Shown piece by piece: positions 1-6,556 of a stretch of 9,094 bases of DNA. Source of the stretch: Archangium sp. (GTDB taxonomy: Bacteria > Myxococcota > Myxococcia > Myxococcales > Myxococcaceae); the NCBI GenBank assembly GCA_016793585.1, contig JAEUJR010000762.1, forward strand, positions 1 through 9,094, in the 5' to 3' direction. Each line of letters opens with the position of its first letter. Positions within the stretch are counted from its first letter, which is position 1. The notes below the pieces were generated by a model, which saw nothing but the letters and a program-made list of their open reading frames with translations, made no database searches and was not told the origin of the DNA. Position numbers and translations under genes: made by a program.

Positions 1-165
1 CTCTCGCAGAAGCGTGCGGCCTCGGTGCGCAAGTACCTGGTCGATCTCGGCGTCGCGGGTGGCGCCCTCGACACCGTCGGCTACGGCGAGAACAAGCCGG
101 CTGTCTCGGGTTCGGGTGAAGACGCCTGGGCCGCGAACCGCCGGGTCGAGTTCAAGAAGAAGTAA
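1..165 (+). CDS. C-terminal end of an OmpA/Pal-family peptidoglycan-binding protein (partial, 5' end outside window)
   Basis: The frame is open from base 1 and ends with TAA at 163-165, giving 54 residues. These match the last part of the OmpA C-terminal domain that binds peptidoglycan non-covalently at the diaminopimelate residue. They show a helix of the form LSQKRAASVRKYL, then GYGENKP, then the signature NRRVEF close to the end. The order and spacing resemble Pal (peptidoglycan-associated lipoprotein), which ties the outer membrane to the cell wall. Myxobacteria also carry many other OmpA-domain proteins and the N-terminus is not visible, so Pal itself is only the likeliest reading. The gene converges on the small lipoprotein gene, with three bases between the two stop codons. 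It is the only plus-strand gene here and is probably unrelated in function to the lipoprotein cluster. Confidence 0.9.
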   Translation, partial: LSQKRAASVRKYLVDLGVAGGALDTVGYGENKPAVSGSGEDAWAANRRVEFKKK

Positions 166-168
166 GCG

Positions 169-573
169 TCACGGTCGACAGACGAGCGTCGCGGCGTGTG
201 TGGTGACCCGCCCATTGTCGTGGCACGTCCACGCGACGTCACTGCCGCCAAGGCACAGCGTCGCGCAGCACGGCAGCTCGATCGACGAGATGAAGGCGCC
301 GCCGCCGGAGTGATCGAAACGAATGGTGCAGGTGCAGTCCGACGGGCAGCCTGCATCTTCGCCCTCGACGACCACTCCGGAGTCGAGATCGACGGCGCCA
401 CCGTCTTCGAGCCGCAAGCCACCGTCGACGACGAAGACGCCCGAGTCGCGCGCGCCCGCGTCGGTGCGACCGCTCCCCGCGTCGGGCACCACGATGACGC
501 GCCTGCCCTCGACGATGGTCTCTGCGGGGGGCGCACAGCCAATCAACAGCAGCAGAATCGCAAAGCGGTGCAT
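169..573 (-). CDS. Small cysteine-rich lipoprotein of unknown function
   Basis: This 134-residue protein begins with a short signal peptide and a clear lipobox, L-I-G-C, with Cys13 as the predicted lipidated residue. Ala follows at +2, so by the E. coli rule it should go to the outer membrane. Residues 30-75 form an Asp/Gly/Val-rich spacer with several DAG or DSG steps. Residues 76-132 form a compact domain with eight cysteines (76, 80, 82, 102, 103, 107, 117, 132), which could make four disulfides. The ATG at 573 was chosen because it sits directly before the signal peptide; the frame stays open further upstream, but that extension would bury the signal and overlap the preceding gene. No strong Shine-Dalgarno sequence is visible. 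It lies 32 bases after the beta-sandwich lipoprotein gene and is probably the last gene of that operon. I do not recognise the C-terminal domain. Confidence 0.85.
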   Translation of the reverse strand: MHRFAILLLLIGCAPPAETIVEGRRVIVVPDAGSGRTDAGARDSGVFVVDGGLRLEDGGAVDLDSGVVVEGEDAGCPSDCTCTIRFDHSGGGAFISSIELPCCATLCLGGSDVAWTCHDNGRVTTHAATLVCRP

Positions 574-605
574 CTCGCGAGTCTGTGCCGAATCGCGCGC
601 TGCCG

Positions 606-1544
606 CTACTGACAGCCGACCCGCTGTGGGCCGAGCGCGACGTCGTCGACCCACAGCTGAATGGGAATCGAGGTCTGGTAGTGCTCCCAGCCCAGGCGCA
701 GCGTCGAGAAGGTTGGCATCACCCATTGCCCCGACAGGCCGTTCGCGATGCAGCCCTGCCCGCGGTGATTTACGGTGAGCGCGCTCACCTGTGCACCGTC
801 GAGCCAGAACTCCATGCGCTCGTTGGGGCCGTCGAAGTGCCACTCCATGCAGGCCCAGCGCGCCTCGGGGAACGTCGTCTGTGAGTGCTGCCAGCAGTCG
901 GAGCTGAACGTCTGGCTGTCGTAGTTCGCCATCAACCGCTTCATCACCTGCCCGCCGTAGCGAACGTACGCGGCGAACGACTGGTTGTTGAACGAGGCCA
1001 TTCCTTCACCCGAGATGTTCGTCCAGTGCGTCGTCATCGAGGGCGCGGCCGCGAGGTAGACCCACATGCGGCCATAGAAGGCGTTGCCGGCGACGGGGAA
1101 GAAGGGAGCTCCGACACTGAAGAAGGCACGGCGGTAGGCCATCTGGCCATCGGTCGTCACGCGCACCGACTTGTTGCCCGAGTGCGCGCGCGTCACGTCG
1201 ACGGTCACTGCGCCGCCCTGCACCGACGTCGTCCACGGCGCGCGAGGTGGGGAGCCCGCGTCATAGCGCTCGAAGTCATCACAGAAGGCAGCGGTGCAGG
1301 CGCCGACGCCCGCGTCGACTCCGGCGTCGACGAGGCCACCCGCTGCTCCACCAGCGGTCGCCGCGCCGCCAGCCGAAGCCCCACCTGCCGTGGCTGCTCC
1401 GCCGGCGTTCGCCACGCCACCCGCGGCGGCCGTCACTCCTCCAGCCGAGCCTCCGCCGGCCATCGAGCCCGCGTCGTCACCGCCGGGCGGCGGCATCGCG
1501 CCACAGCCAGCGAACAGCACCAGGGCCCACCCTCTCAAGGACAC
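606..1544 (-). CDS. Lipoprotein with predicted concanavalin A-like beta-sandwich (Cip1/polysaccharide-lyase-like) domain
   Basis: This is a 312-residue exported protein. The signal sequence ends in L-F-A-G-C, a slightly weak lipobox with Phe at -3, making Cys14 the likely lipidation site. Residues 28-80 are a Gly/Ala-rich linker ending in two VDAG steps. The mature domain from about residue 83 opens with CDDFE, then a segment containing TRAHSGNKSVRV, then FYGRMWVYL, and near the end LWVDDVALG. This pattern occurs in secreted jelly-roll proteins of the Cip1, LamG or heparin-lyase-like type that bind or cleave polysaccharides; the fold is inferred and no catalytic residue is identified. The GTG start at 1544 is preferred because GGAG (1552-1555) lies seven bases before it. 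A TTG at 1538 is the alternative. The start overlaps the end of the upstream dehydrogenase gene by ten bases, so translational coupling is likely. Confidence 0.85.
   Translation of the reverse strand: MSLRGWALVLFAGCGAMPPPGGDDAGSMAGGGSAGGVTAAAGGVANAGGAATAGGASAGGAATAGGAAGGLVDAGVDAGVGACTAAFCDDFERYDAGSPPRAPWTTSVQGGAVTVDVTRAHSGNKSVRVTTDGQMAYRRAFFSVGAPFFPVAGNAFYGRMWVYLAAAPSMTTHWTNISGEGMASFNNQSFAAYVRYGGQVMKRLMANYDSQTFSSDCWQHSQTTFPEARWACMEWHFDGPNERMEFWLDGAQVSALTVNHRGQGCIANGLSGQWVMPTFSTLRLGWEHYQTSIPIQLWVDDVALGPQRVGCQ
1335..1460 (-). repeat. Gly/Ala-rich low-complexity linker region
   Basis: Residues 29-70 of the beta-sandwich lipoprotein consist almost wholly of GG doublets separated by Ala, Thr, Ser, Val or Asn. 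Units such as GGAATAGG resemble the TATAGG repeats of the 884-residue paralogue but are less regular. It is probably a flexible tether between the lipid anchor and the folded domain. Confidence 0.7.
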
Positions 1545-3808
1545 GAAGTGACTCCGTTGATCCACGCGTCGATGAGGGCCACGCCGTCGCCGTGCACGAG
1601 GCTCGAGCCCAGCGGCGGCATGCGGAAGGTGTTCAGCGCCTTCATGCGCAACGAGATGAGTGACTGGCCGGGGTTCATCGGGGTGAGCAGGCGGGCGCGC
1701 GCGACGCCGGTGTCTCCATTGAGCGGTGCGGTGTTGCACACGTTCATCTGCGCGAACGAGAGCGAGTACCTGAAGTCTTGTGGCCCCTGGCCGGCGCCGT
1801 TGCGGTGACACACCGAGCAGTTGCTGTGCAGGTACGCGCGGGCCTTCGCTTCAGCGCTGCCACTGCCGTTCGCGGGCTCGAGCCTCGGCAGCGCCGACAC
1901 CGGCATTCCGAGCGGGGCTGCGAGCAGGCCAATCGTCTCCAGCGTCTCGAGCTGGTTGGCGATGACGTTGCGCGGGTAGACGAGGTCACGGTTCAGCTGC
2001 GCCACCTCGGGGCCGAGCGAACGGCCCGCCGCGGCGGTGTGACACGACAGACACTGCGCGCGGCTCGGGTACTGCCACGTCTGGGAGCCGATCATCTTCG
2101 TCTTGCCCGCCGGCAGCAGGTCGGCGTCTGACTCGTCGTCGCGCCACTCGTAGCTGTAGCCGGCCCACTGCCCGTCGGGGTGCCGCATGAGCAGCCGCGT
2201 CTCGACGCGTTTGCCCCCGAGCAGGAACGTCTTCACCGTCACCGTGCCGTTGGGGAACTCGAAGTCGCCATCGGTGCCCACCCGAATCGTCGTGCCGTCG
2301 GGAATGGCGAAGTACCGCAGCTTCTCGGCGCCGTCGCTCCAGAGGGGGGCGTTGAGTTCGTAGGGAATCAGCATGGGCCCCGGTTTCTTCACGTCGGCCG
2401 TGTCGAAGCAGCCCGTCTGCGAGAGCCGTTGTGGAAAGGCCGAGGCCATCGGCGTGCCCATGGGCGCGAGCCGGTGGATCTGCCCGTTGGTGAGGCCGAG
2501 CACGTAGATCTCTCCGTCGAGGGTCTGCCCGAACGACGAGATCGCGAGGTTGGTGTCGGCGAGCTGCTCGATGGTTCGTTCACCCGTCACCGGGTTCTCG
2601 GCGACGGCCATGATGATGCCCGTCTGGTAGTCGCCGAAGACGAAGCGCCCGACGAGCCCGGGAATCGTCGAGCCCCGGTACACGTAGCCGCCGGTGATCG
2701 ACTGACCGACGTTGCGGTCGTAGGCGACGATGGGGTCGATGACGCCGGGCGTGTTGCAGCGGTTCGTGGTCGACCCCTGGCGGAAGAAGCCCTCGCAGGT
2801 GCGCCAGCCGTAGTTGCCGCCGTTCGTGATGACGTCGACCTCTTCCCAAGTGCCCTGGCCGACGTCGCCCGCCCAGAGGTCGCCGGTGCCGGTGTCGAAG
2901 CTCCACCGCCACGGGTTGCGAACGCCGAGCGCGTAGATCTCGGCGCAGCGGGTCTGCCCCGCGCCCGCGTCGGCGATCATCGTCGAGCGCCCGTTGTTGC
3001 AGACGGTGCCGTTCGCGAAAGGGTTGCTCGGGGGAATCGCGTAGCGCTGCGCCGCCGGCACGTTGACGTCGATACGAAGGAACTTGCCGAGGTTGGTGTC
3101 GGTTCGTTGGCCCGAGCCCAGCGGGTCGCCGCCCGAGCCGCCGTCGCCGAAGCCGATGTAGCGGTAGCCGTCGGGCCCGAAGGCGATGCCGCCGCCGTTG
3201 TGGTTCGTGTACGGCTGATCGAGCTCGAGCAGGCGCTCCTCGGTGGCAGGGTCGAAGGTGAGCCCGTCGTCGGTCGTGCGGAACCGCGAGATGACGCTCA
3301 CCAGCGGCGAGCCGTCGCGGGTGTACGAGAGGAAGAGCTCTTTTCGGGCGGGCCACTGCGGGTGAAAGGCCATGCCCAGCAGGCCGCCTTCGCCCGAGTC
3401 GTTCACCCGCGCGTCGATGTCGATGACGGTGCGCACCTCGGGGGTGCCCGCGTCGGCCCGGTTGGGGAAGGACTTCACGACGCCCGCGCGCTCCATGACG
3501 AAGATGCGGTCGGGGGTCGCGGGGGCCTGGAGCAGCAGCATCGGCAGCGAGAAGGTGAGGCCGCTGAAGGCCCGCGTCACCTGAACGCCGGAAGACAGCA
3601 TGGGCCGGTCGGGAGCGAGGCACGTCGGGTTCGCGGGGCGGCTGAGCAGCCCCGGCCCGGCGTCAGCCTGTGGAGGCGTACCCGCGTCGACGGTGGCTCC
3701 GCCATCTGCTCCGCCATCGGCCTCCACTCCCGGCGGCGCTTCCGGGCAGGCGGTGACGAACAGGACGAGCGGCATCCAGAGCAGCTGGCGGGGCGTCGGC
3801 GTGAGCAT
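1535..3808 (-). CDS. Lipoprotein fusion: PQQ-type glucose/sorbosone dehydrogenase propeller plus SO_2930-family diheme cytochrome c (short-linker copy)
   Basis: 757 residues. The signal peptide ends in V-T-A-C (Cys21), followed by a spacer of about 35 residues. Residues 60-450 match the glucose/sorbosone dehydrogenase (GSDH) beta-propeller. Visible motifs are NHNGG with His203, the candidate catalytic base, then GPDG and GFGDGGSG (211-226), RNPWRW (297-302) and GDVGQGTWEEVD (314-325). Such enzymes oxidise sugars or related substrates with PQQ. Residues 460-757 match the SO_2930/HNE_0200 diheme cytochrome family, with heme motifs CLSCH (586-590) and CSVCH (664-668). Met730 in FRMPPLG might be an axial ligand. 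Eight further cysteines could form disulfides. Electrons may pass from PQQ to heme within the chain. The ATG at 3808 has GAGG five bases upstream and lies 21 bases after the paralogue. PQQ use and substrate are inferred; a non-enzymatic HHIP-like propeller is possible. Confidence 0.9.
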   Translation of the reverse strand: MLTPTPRQLLWMPLVLFVTACPEAPPGVEADGGADGGATVDAGTPPQADAGPGLLSRPANPTCLAPDRPMLSSGVQVTRAFSGLTFSLPMLLLQAPATPDRIFVMERAGVVKSFPNRADAGTPEVRTVIDIDARVNDSGEGGLLGMAFHPQWPARKELFLSYTRDGSPLVSVISRFRTTDDGLTFDPATEERLLELDQPYTNHNGGGIAFGPDGYRYIGFGDGGSGGDPLGSGQRTDTNLGKFLRIDVNVPAAQRYAIPPSNPFANGTVCNNGRSTMIADAGAGQTRCAEIYALGVRNPWRWSFDTGTGDLWAGDVGQGTWEEVDVITNGGNYGWRTCEGFFRQGSTTNRCNTPGVIDPIVAYDRNVGQSITGGYVYRGSTIPGLVGRFVFGDYQTGIIMAVAENPVTGERTIEQLADTNLAISSFGQTLDGEIYVLGLTNGQIHRLAPMGTPMASAFPQRLSQTGCFDTADVKKPGPMLIPYELNAPLWSDGAEKLRYFAIPDGTTIRVGTDGDFEFPNGTVTVKTFLLGGKRVETRLLMRHPDGQWAGYSYEWRDDESDADLLPAGKTKMIGSQTWQYPSRAQCLSCHTAAAGRSLGPEVAQLNRDLVYPRNVIANQLETLETIGLLAAPLGMPVSALPRLEPANGSGSAEAKARAYLHSNCSVCHRNGAGQGPQDFRYSLSFAQMNVCNTAPLNGDTGVARARLLTPMNPGQSLISLRMKALNTFRMPPLGSSLVHGDGVALIDAWINGVTSCP

Positions 3809-3829
3809 GTCGACCTCGAGGCGAAGACG

Positions 3830-6484
3830 TCAGGGGCAGGTGGTGACGCTGGTGATCCACGAGTCGATCAACGCGGTGCCCTGGGCGTCGACGAGCGACG
3901 TGCCGAGCGGTGGCATGCGGAAGCTGTTCAGCGCGTGCATGCGCAGCGAGATGATCGACTGTGAGGGGTTGGTGGGCGCGAGAATCATCGCTCCGGGCAC
4001 CCCGAGGTTGCCGTTGGTCGGAGCGACGTTGCAGGTGTTGGTGTTGCGGAACGTGAGGCTGTACCGCAGGTCGTGCGGCCCCTGCACCGCGCCGTTGCGA
4101 TGGCAGTTGGAGCAGTTGCTGTGCAGGTAGGCGCGCGCGCGGGCGTCGAGCGGCCCTGTGCCCTGGGGCGGCTCGAGGCGGGGCAGGTTGGCGGCGATGT
4201 TCGGCAGCGGCGTCGAGAAGTAGCCCAGCCCCGCGAGCGTCTCGACCTCGTTGGCCGTCACGCCGCGGGGGTACACGAACGGGCGGTTGAGCTGCGCGAG
4301 CTCGGGCCCGAGCGTTCGATTCGCGGTCGCCGTGTGGCACGTCATGCACTCGCCGCGGCTCGGGTACTGCCAGGTCTGCGAGCCGACGACCCTGCTCTTG
4401 CCCGCGGGCAGCAGGTCGGCGTCGGTCTGATCGGCTCTCCACTCGTACGAGTAGCCCGCCCACTGGCCGTCGGAGTGCCGCACGAGCAGGCGCGTCTCGA
4501 TCTTCTGACCCGCGAGCGAGAACGTCTTCACGGTGACGGTGCCGTTGGGGAAGTCGAAGTCGCCGTCGGGCAGCAGGCCGATGGTGGTGCCGTCGGGAAT
4601 CGCGAAGAAGCGCTCCTTCGTTGCGCCGTCGCTCCACAGCGGCGAGTTGAGGTCGTACGGGATCAGCGCGGCGACGGGCTGCATCGAGGCGTTGAAGCAG
4701 CCCGTGGCCGAGAGCGTGGCGGGGAAGGGGGTGCCCGCGTCGGTGGCCCCCATCGGGGTGAAGCGGCTCAGCGTGCCGTTGGGCAGGTCGAGAATGAAGA
4801 CCTCGCCGTCGAGCGTCTGGCCGAACGAGCCGATGCTCAGGTTCGTGTCGGTGATCTGCACCATCGTGCGCGCGCCGGTGCCGACGTTCTCGTCGATGTA
4901 CCAGACGCGGCCAGAGCCGTAGTCGCCGAACACGTAGCGGCCGACGAGCGCAGGCACGGCGGTGCCGCGGTACACGAAGCCGCCAGTCACCGAGTAGCCG
5001 AGGCTGCGCCCGTACGAGACGACCGGAGGCGTGTGCCCCACGAGCGGGCAGCCGGCGTCGGGGTTCGTGATGCCTCGCGGCTGGAAGCCCTCGCAGACGT
5101 TCCACCCGTAGTTCGCGCCCGCGCTGATGACGTCGATCTCCTCCCAGGCGCCCTGCCCGACGTCGCCGGCCCAGAGCGTGCCGGTGCCCTGATCGAAGCT
5201 CCACCGCCAGGGGTTGCGCAGGCCGTACGCCCAGATCTCCGAGCAGCGGGTGATGCTGCCTGCGTCGACGACCCGCGCCTGGCTGTTCACGTTGCAGGCC
5301 TGACCGTTCGACGCGAACGGGTTCGTCGGAGGGATCGCGTAGGGCACGCCAGCGTCGAAGGGCTGGTTGACGTCGATGCGCAGCATCTTGCCGAGGTTGG
5401 TGTTGAGGCTCTGGCCCGAGTTCAGCGGGTCGTCGCCGCTCCCGCCGTCGCCGAAGCCGATGTAGAGGAAGCCGTCGGGCCCGAAGGCGATGTTGCCGCC
5501 GTTGTGGTTCGTGTACGGCTGATCGAGCTGCAGCAGGCGCTCTTCGCTGTTGGCATCGAAGGTGACGCCGTTGTCGTTGCTGCGGAAGCGCGAGATCACG
5601 CTCACGAGCGGCACCGTGCCACTTCGGCCGGCGCGCGTGTACGAGACGAAGAGCTCTTTGCGCGTGGCCCACTGCGGGTGAAGCGCAAGGCCGAGCGCGC
5701 CGCCCTCGTTCTGGGTGTTGTCGACCCGCGTGCTGATGTCGAGCACGGTGGTGATCTGCCCGGTCATCACGTTCGCCTGGTTGGGGAAGGCGCGAACACG
5801 GCCGGCCTTCTCGAGAATGAGAATTCGGGAGGGGTCGCCAACGCCCTGCGCCATCGCGGTCGGGTTGGCGAAGGTGATGTTGGGAAACGCGCGGACGATC
5901 TGCACGCCGGAGTTGATGATGGGCCGAGCGGGCGCAACGCAGGTCGGGTTGGCAGGGCGTGTGAGGTAGCCGAGGCCGCCATCGTTCACGACGACGAAGC
6001 CGCCGCCGGTCGCCGTTCCACCAGCCGTGGCTGTTCCACCAGCCGTGGCCGTTCCACCAGCCGTCGCCGTTCCACCAGCAGTCGCCGTTCCACCAGCAGT
6101 CGCCGTTCCACCAGCGGTTGCCGTTCCACCAGCGGTCACCGTTCCACCAGCGGTTGCCGTTCCACCAGCGGCTGCCGTTCCACCAGCAGTCGCCGTTCCA
6201 CCAGCCGTTGCCGTTCCGCCAGCCGTGGCTGTTCCGCCCGCGTCGCCGCCAGCCGTGGCCGTTCCGCCAGCTGCCGAGCCGCCCGCATCGCCGCCAGCCG
6301 TTCCACCCGCGTTCGCTGAACCGCCGCCAGCGCCACCGGCCGCGACGCCGCCTCCAGTCGCGGTTCCACCGCCCGTGTTCCCTCCGTCGGTGCCGCCACT
6401 GCCGCCGTCTCCTTCGATGCCGGTGATCCCCTCACAGGCAGACAACGAGAGGACGATCAGCAGGCTGAGTCGAAGAAGGCGCAT
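3830..6484 (-). CDS. Lipoprotein fusion: PQQ-type glucose/sorbosone dehydrogenase propeller plus SO_2930-family diheme cytochrome c (long-linker copy)
   Basis: 884 residues, paralogous along the whole folded part to the next gene downstream; well over half of positions look identical by eye. The lipobox L-S-A-C gives Cys17. Residues 25-163 are a Gly/Thr/Ala linker containing the tandem TATAGG repeats. The GSDH propeller spans about 176-580, with NHNGG (His327), GFGDGGSG (343-350), RNPWRW (423-428) and GDVGQGAWEEID (440-451). The SO_2930-like part spans about 586-884, with CMTCH (713-717), CSNCH (791-795) and FRMPPLG with Met856. All twelve non-lipobox cysteines have counterparts in the paralogue. 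The ATG at 6484 is secure: the frame closes 40 bases upstream with no other start between. No Shine-Dalgarno is evident. It is probably the first gene of the four-lipoprotein operon, with an FNR-type palindrome just upstream. PQQ dependence, substrate and redox partner are inferred. Confidence 0.9.
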   Translation of the reverse strand: MRLLRLSLLIVLSLSACEGITGIEGDGGSGGTDGGNTGGGTATGGGVAAGGAGGGSANAGGTAGGDAGGSAAGGTATAGGDAGGTATAGGTATAGGTATAGGTAAAGGTATAGGTVTAGGTATAGGTATAGGTATAGGTATAGGTATAGGTATAGGTATGGGFVVVNDGGLGYLTRPANPTCVAPARPIINSGVQIVRAFPNITFANPTAMAQGVGDPSRILILEKAGRVRAFPNQANVMTGQITTVLDISTRVDNTQNEGGALGLALHPQWATRKELFVSYTRAGRSGTVPLVSVISRFRSNDNGVTFDANSEERLLQLDQPYTNHNGGNIAFGPDGFLYIGFGDGGSGDDPLNSGQSLNTNLGKMLRIDVNQPFDAGVPYAIPPTNPFASNGQACNVNSQARVVDAGSITRCSEIWAYGLRNPWRWSFDQGTGTLWAGDVGQGAWEEIDVISAGANYGWNVCEGFQPRGITNPDAGCPLVGHTPPVVSYGRSLGYSVTGGFVYRGTAVPALVGRYVFGDYGSGRVWYIDENVGTGARTMVQITDTNLSIGSFGQTLDGEVFILDLPNGTLSRFTPMGATDAGTPFPATLSATGCFNASMQPVAALIPYDLNSPLWSDGATKERFFAIPDGTTIGLLPDGDFDFPNGTVTVKTFSLAGQKIETRLLVRHSDGQWAGYSYEWRADQTDADLLPAGKSRVVGSQTWQYPSRGECMTCHTATANRTLGPELAQLNRPFVYPRGVTANEVETLAGLGYFSTPLPNIAANLPRLEPPQGTGPLDARARAYLHSNCSNCHRNGAVQGPHDLRYSLTFRNTNTCNVAPTNGNLGVPGAMILAPTNPSQSIISLRMHALNSFRMPPLGTSLVDAQGTALIDSWITSVTTCP
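5999..6232 (-). repeat. In-frame 18-bp tandem repeat, 13 units, encoding (TATAGG)n linker
   Basis: Residues 85-162 of the 884-residue protein are thirteen consecutive hexapeptides. Ten are exactly TATAGG; the others are TAAAGG, TVTAGG and TATGGG. On the plus strand the unit reads gttccaccagc-N-gt-N-gcY with few exceptions, so the nucleotide sequence is nearly as well conserved as the peptide. Eighteen is a multiple of three, so gain or loss of units changes linker length without shifting the frame. Looser GG-spaced sequence flanks the array on its N-terminal side (residues 38-84). Confidence 0.95.
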
Positions 6485-6510
6485 GGAGCGGCGAGTGTCG
6501 TCGACGGGGC

Positions 6511-6530
6511 TCGTTGATTCAAATCAACGA
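6511..6530. promoter_or_regulatory. Perfect FNR-type palindrome (TTGAT-N4-ATCAA) upstream of the dehydrogenase-cytochrome operon
   Basis: A 20-base perfect inverted repeat (9-base arms, 2-base centre) lies 27 bases before the ATG at 6484. Its core, 6514-6527, is ttgattcaaatcaa, an exact match to the FNR/ANR consensus TTGAT-N4-ATCAA. It is AT-rich inside very GC-rich DNA, in the 72-base gap after the aminopeptidase gene. Its centre is only about 36 bases from the start codon. Classical activation from -41.5 would therefore put transcription start inside codon 2, which fits poorly. A weak promoter on the minus strand, TTGAAT (6517-6522) and GACACT (6494-6499) with a 17-base spacer, would overlap the palindrome, which fits repression better. 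The binding protein is not in the window. Confidence 0.55.
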
Positions 6531-6556
6531 CGTTTCATGGGTGTGAACGCCAGTGC

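Noticed and set aside
574..843. N-terminal extension of the small lipoprotein up to an ATG at 843
   Set aside because: The extension is Arg-rich, overlaps the end of the beta-sandwich lipoprotein gene, and would place the signal peptide and lipobox internally.
1545..1811. N-terminal extension of the beta-sandwich lipoprotein up to an ATG at 1811
   Set aside because: It lies wholly within the heme-domain coding region of the upstream gene, is Arg/His-rich, and precedes a proper signal sequence that has its own GGAG-spaced GTG.
2180..3964. Long plus-strand open frame (594 codons) antisense to the 757-residue dehydrogenase-cytochrome gene
   Set aside because: The opposite strand encodes a protein with clear GSDH and heme motifs. 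The antisense frame has an Arg/Val/Ala/Glu-skewed composition, no recognisable domain, and is expected from GC-rich third positions.
5999..6232. Tandem repeats considered as a CRISPR array
   Set aside because: The 18-base units are directly adjacent with no unique spacers and stay in frame within a coding sequence.
4073..6319. Plus-strand open frame of 748 codons antisense to the 884-residue gene
   Set aside because: It is a shadow of the real gene for the same reason. Its Arg/Ser-rich end is simply the complement of the 18-bp repeat.
6495..6512. GTGTC half-site considered as part of an MrpC-type (CRP-family) operator
   Set aside because: The second half GACAC does not occur at the expected eight-base spacing.
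6511..6530. Palindrome considered as an intrinsic terminator for the aminopeptidase gene
   Set aside because: The stem is AT-rich, the loop is very small, and the following minus-strand sequence is GCCCCG with no T-run. The exact FNR consensus is a better explanation, though a weak RNA hairpin is not excluded.
6524..6538. Four-codon minus-strand open frame (M-K-R-R) before the 884-residue gene, as a possible leader peptide
   Set aside because: It is too short, has no ribosome binding site, and contains no run of regulatory codons; it is probably chance.
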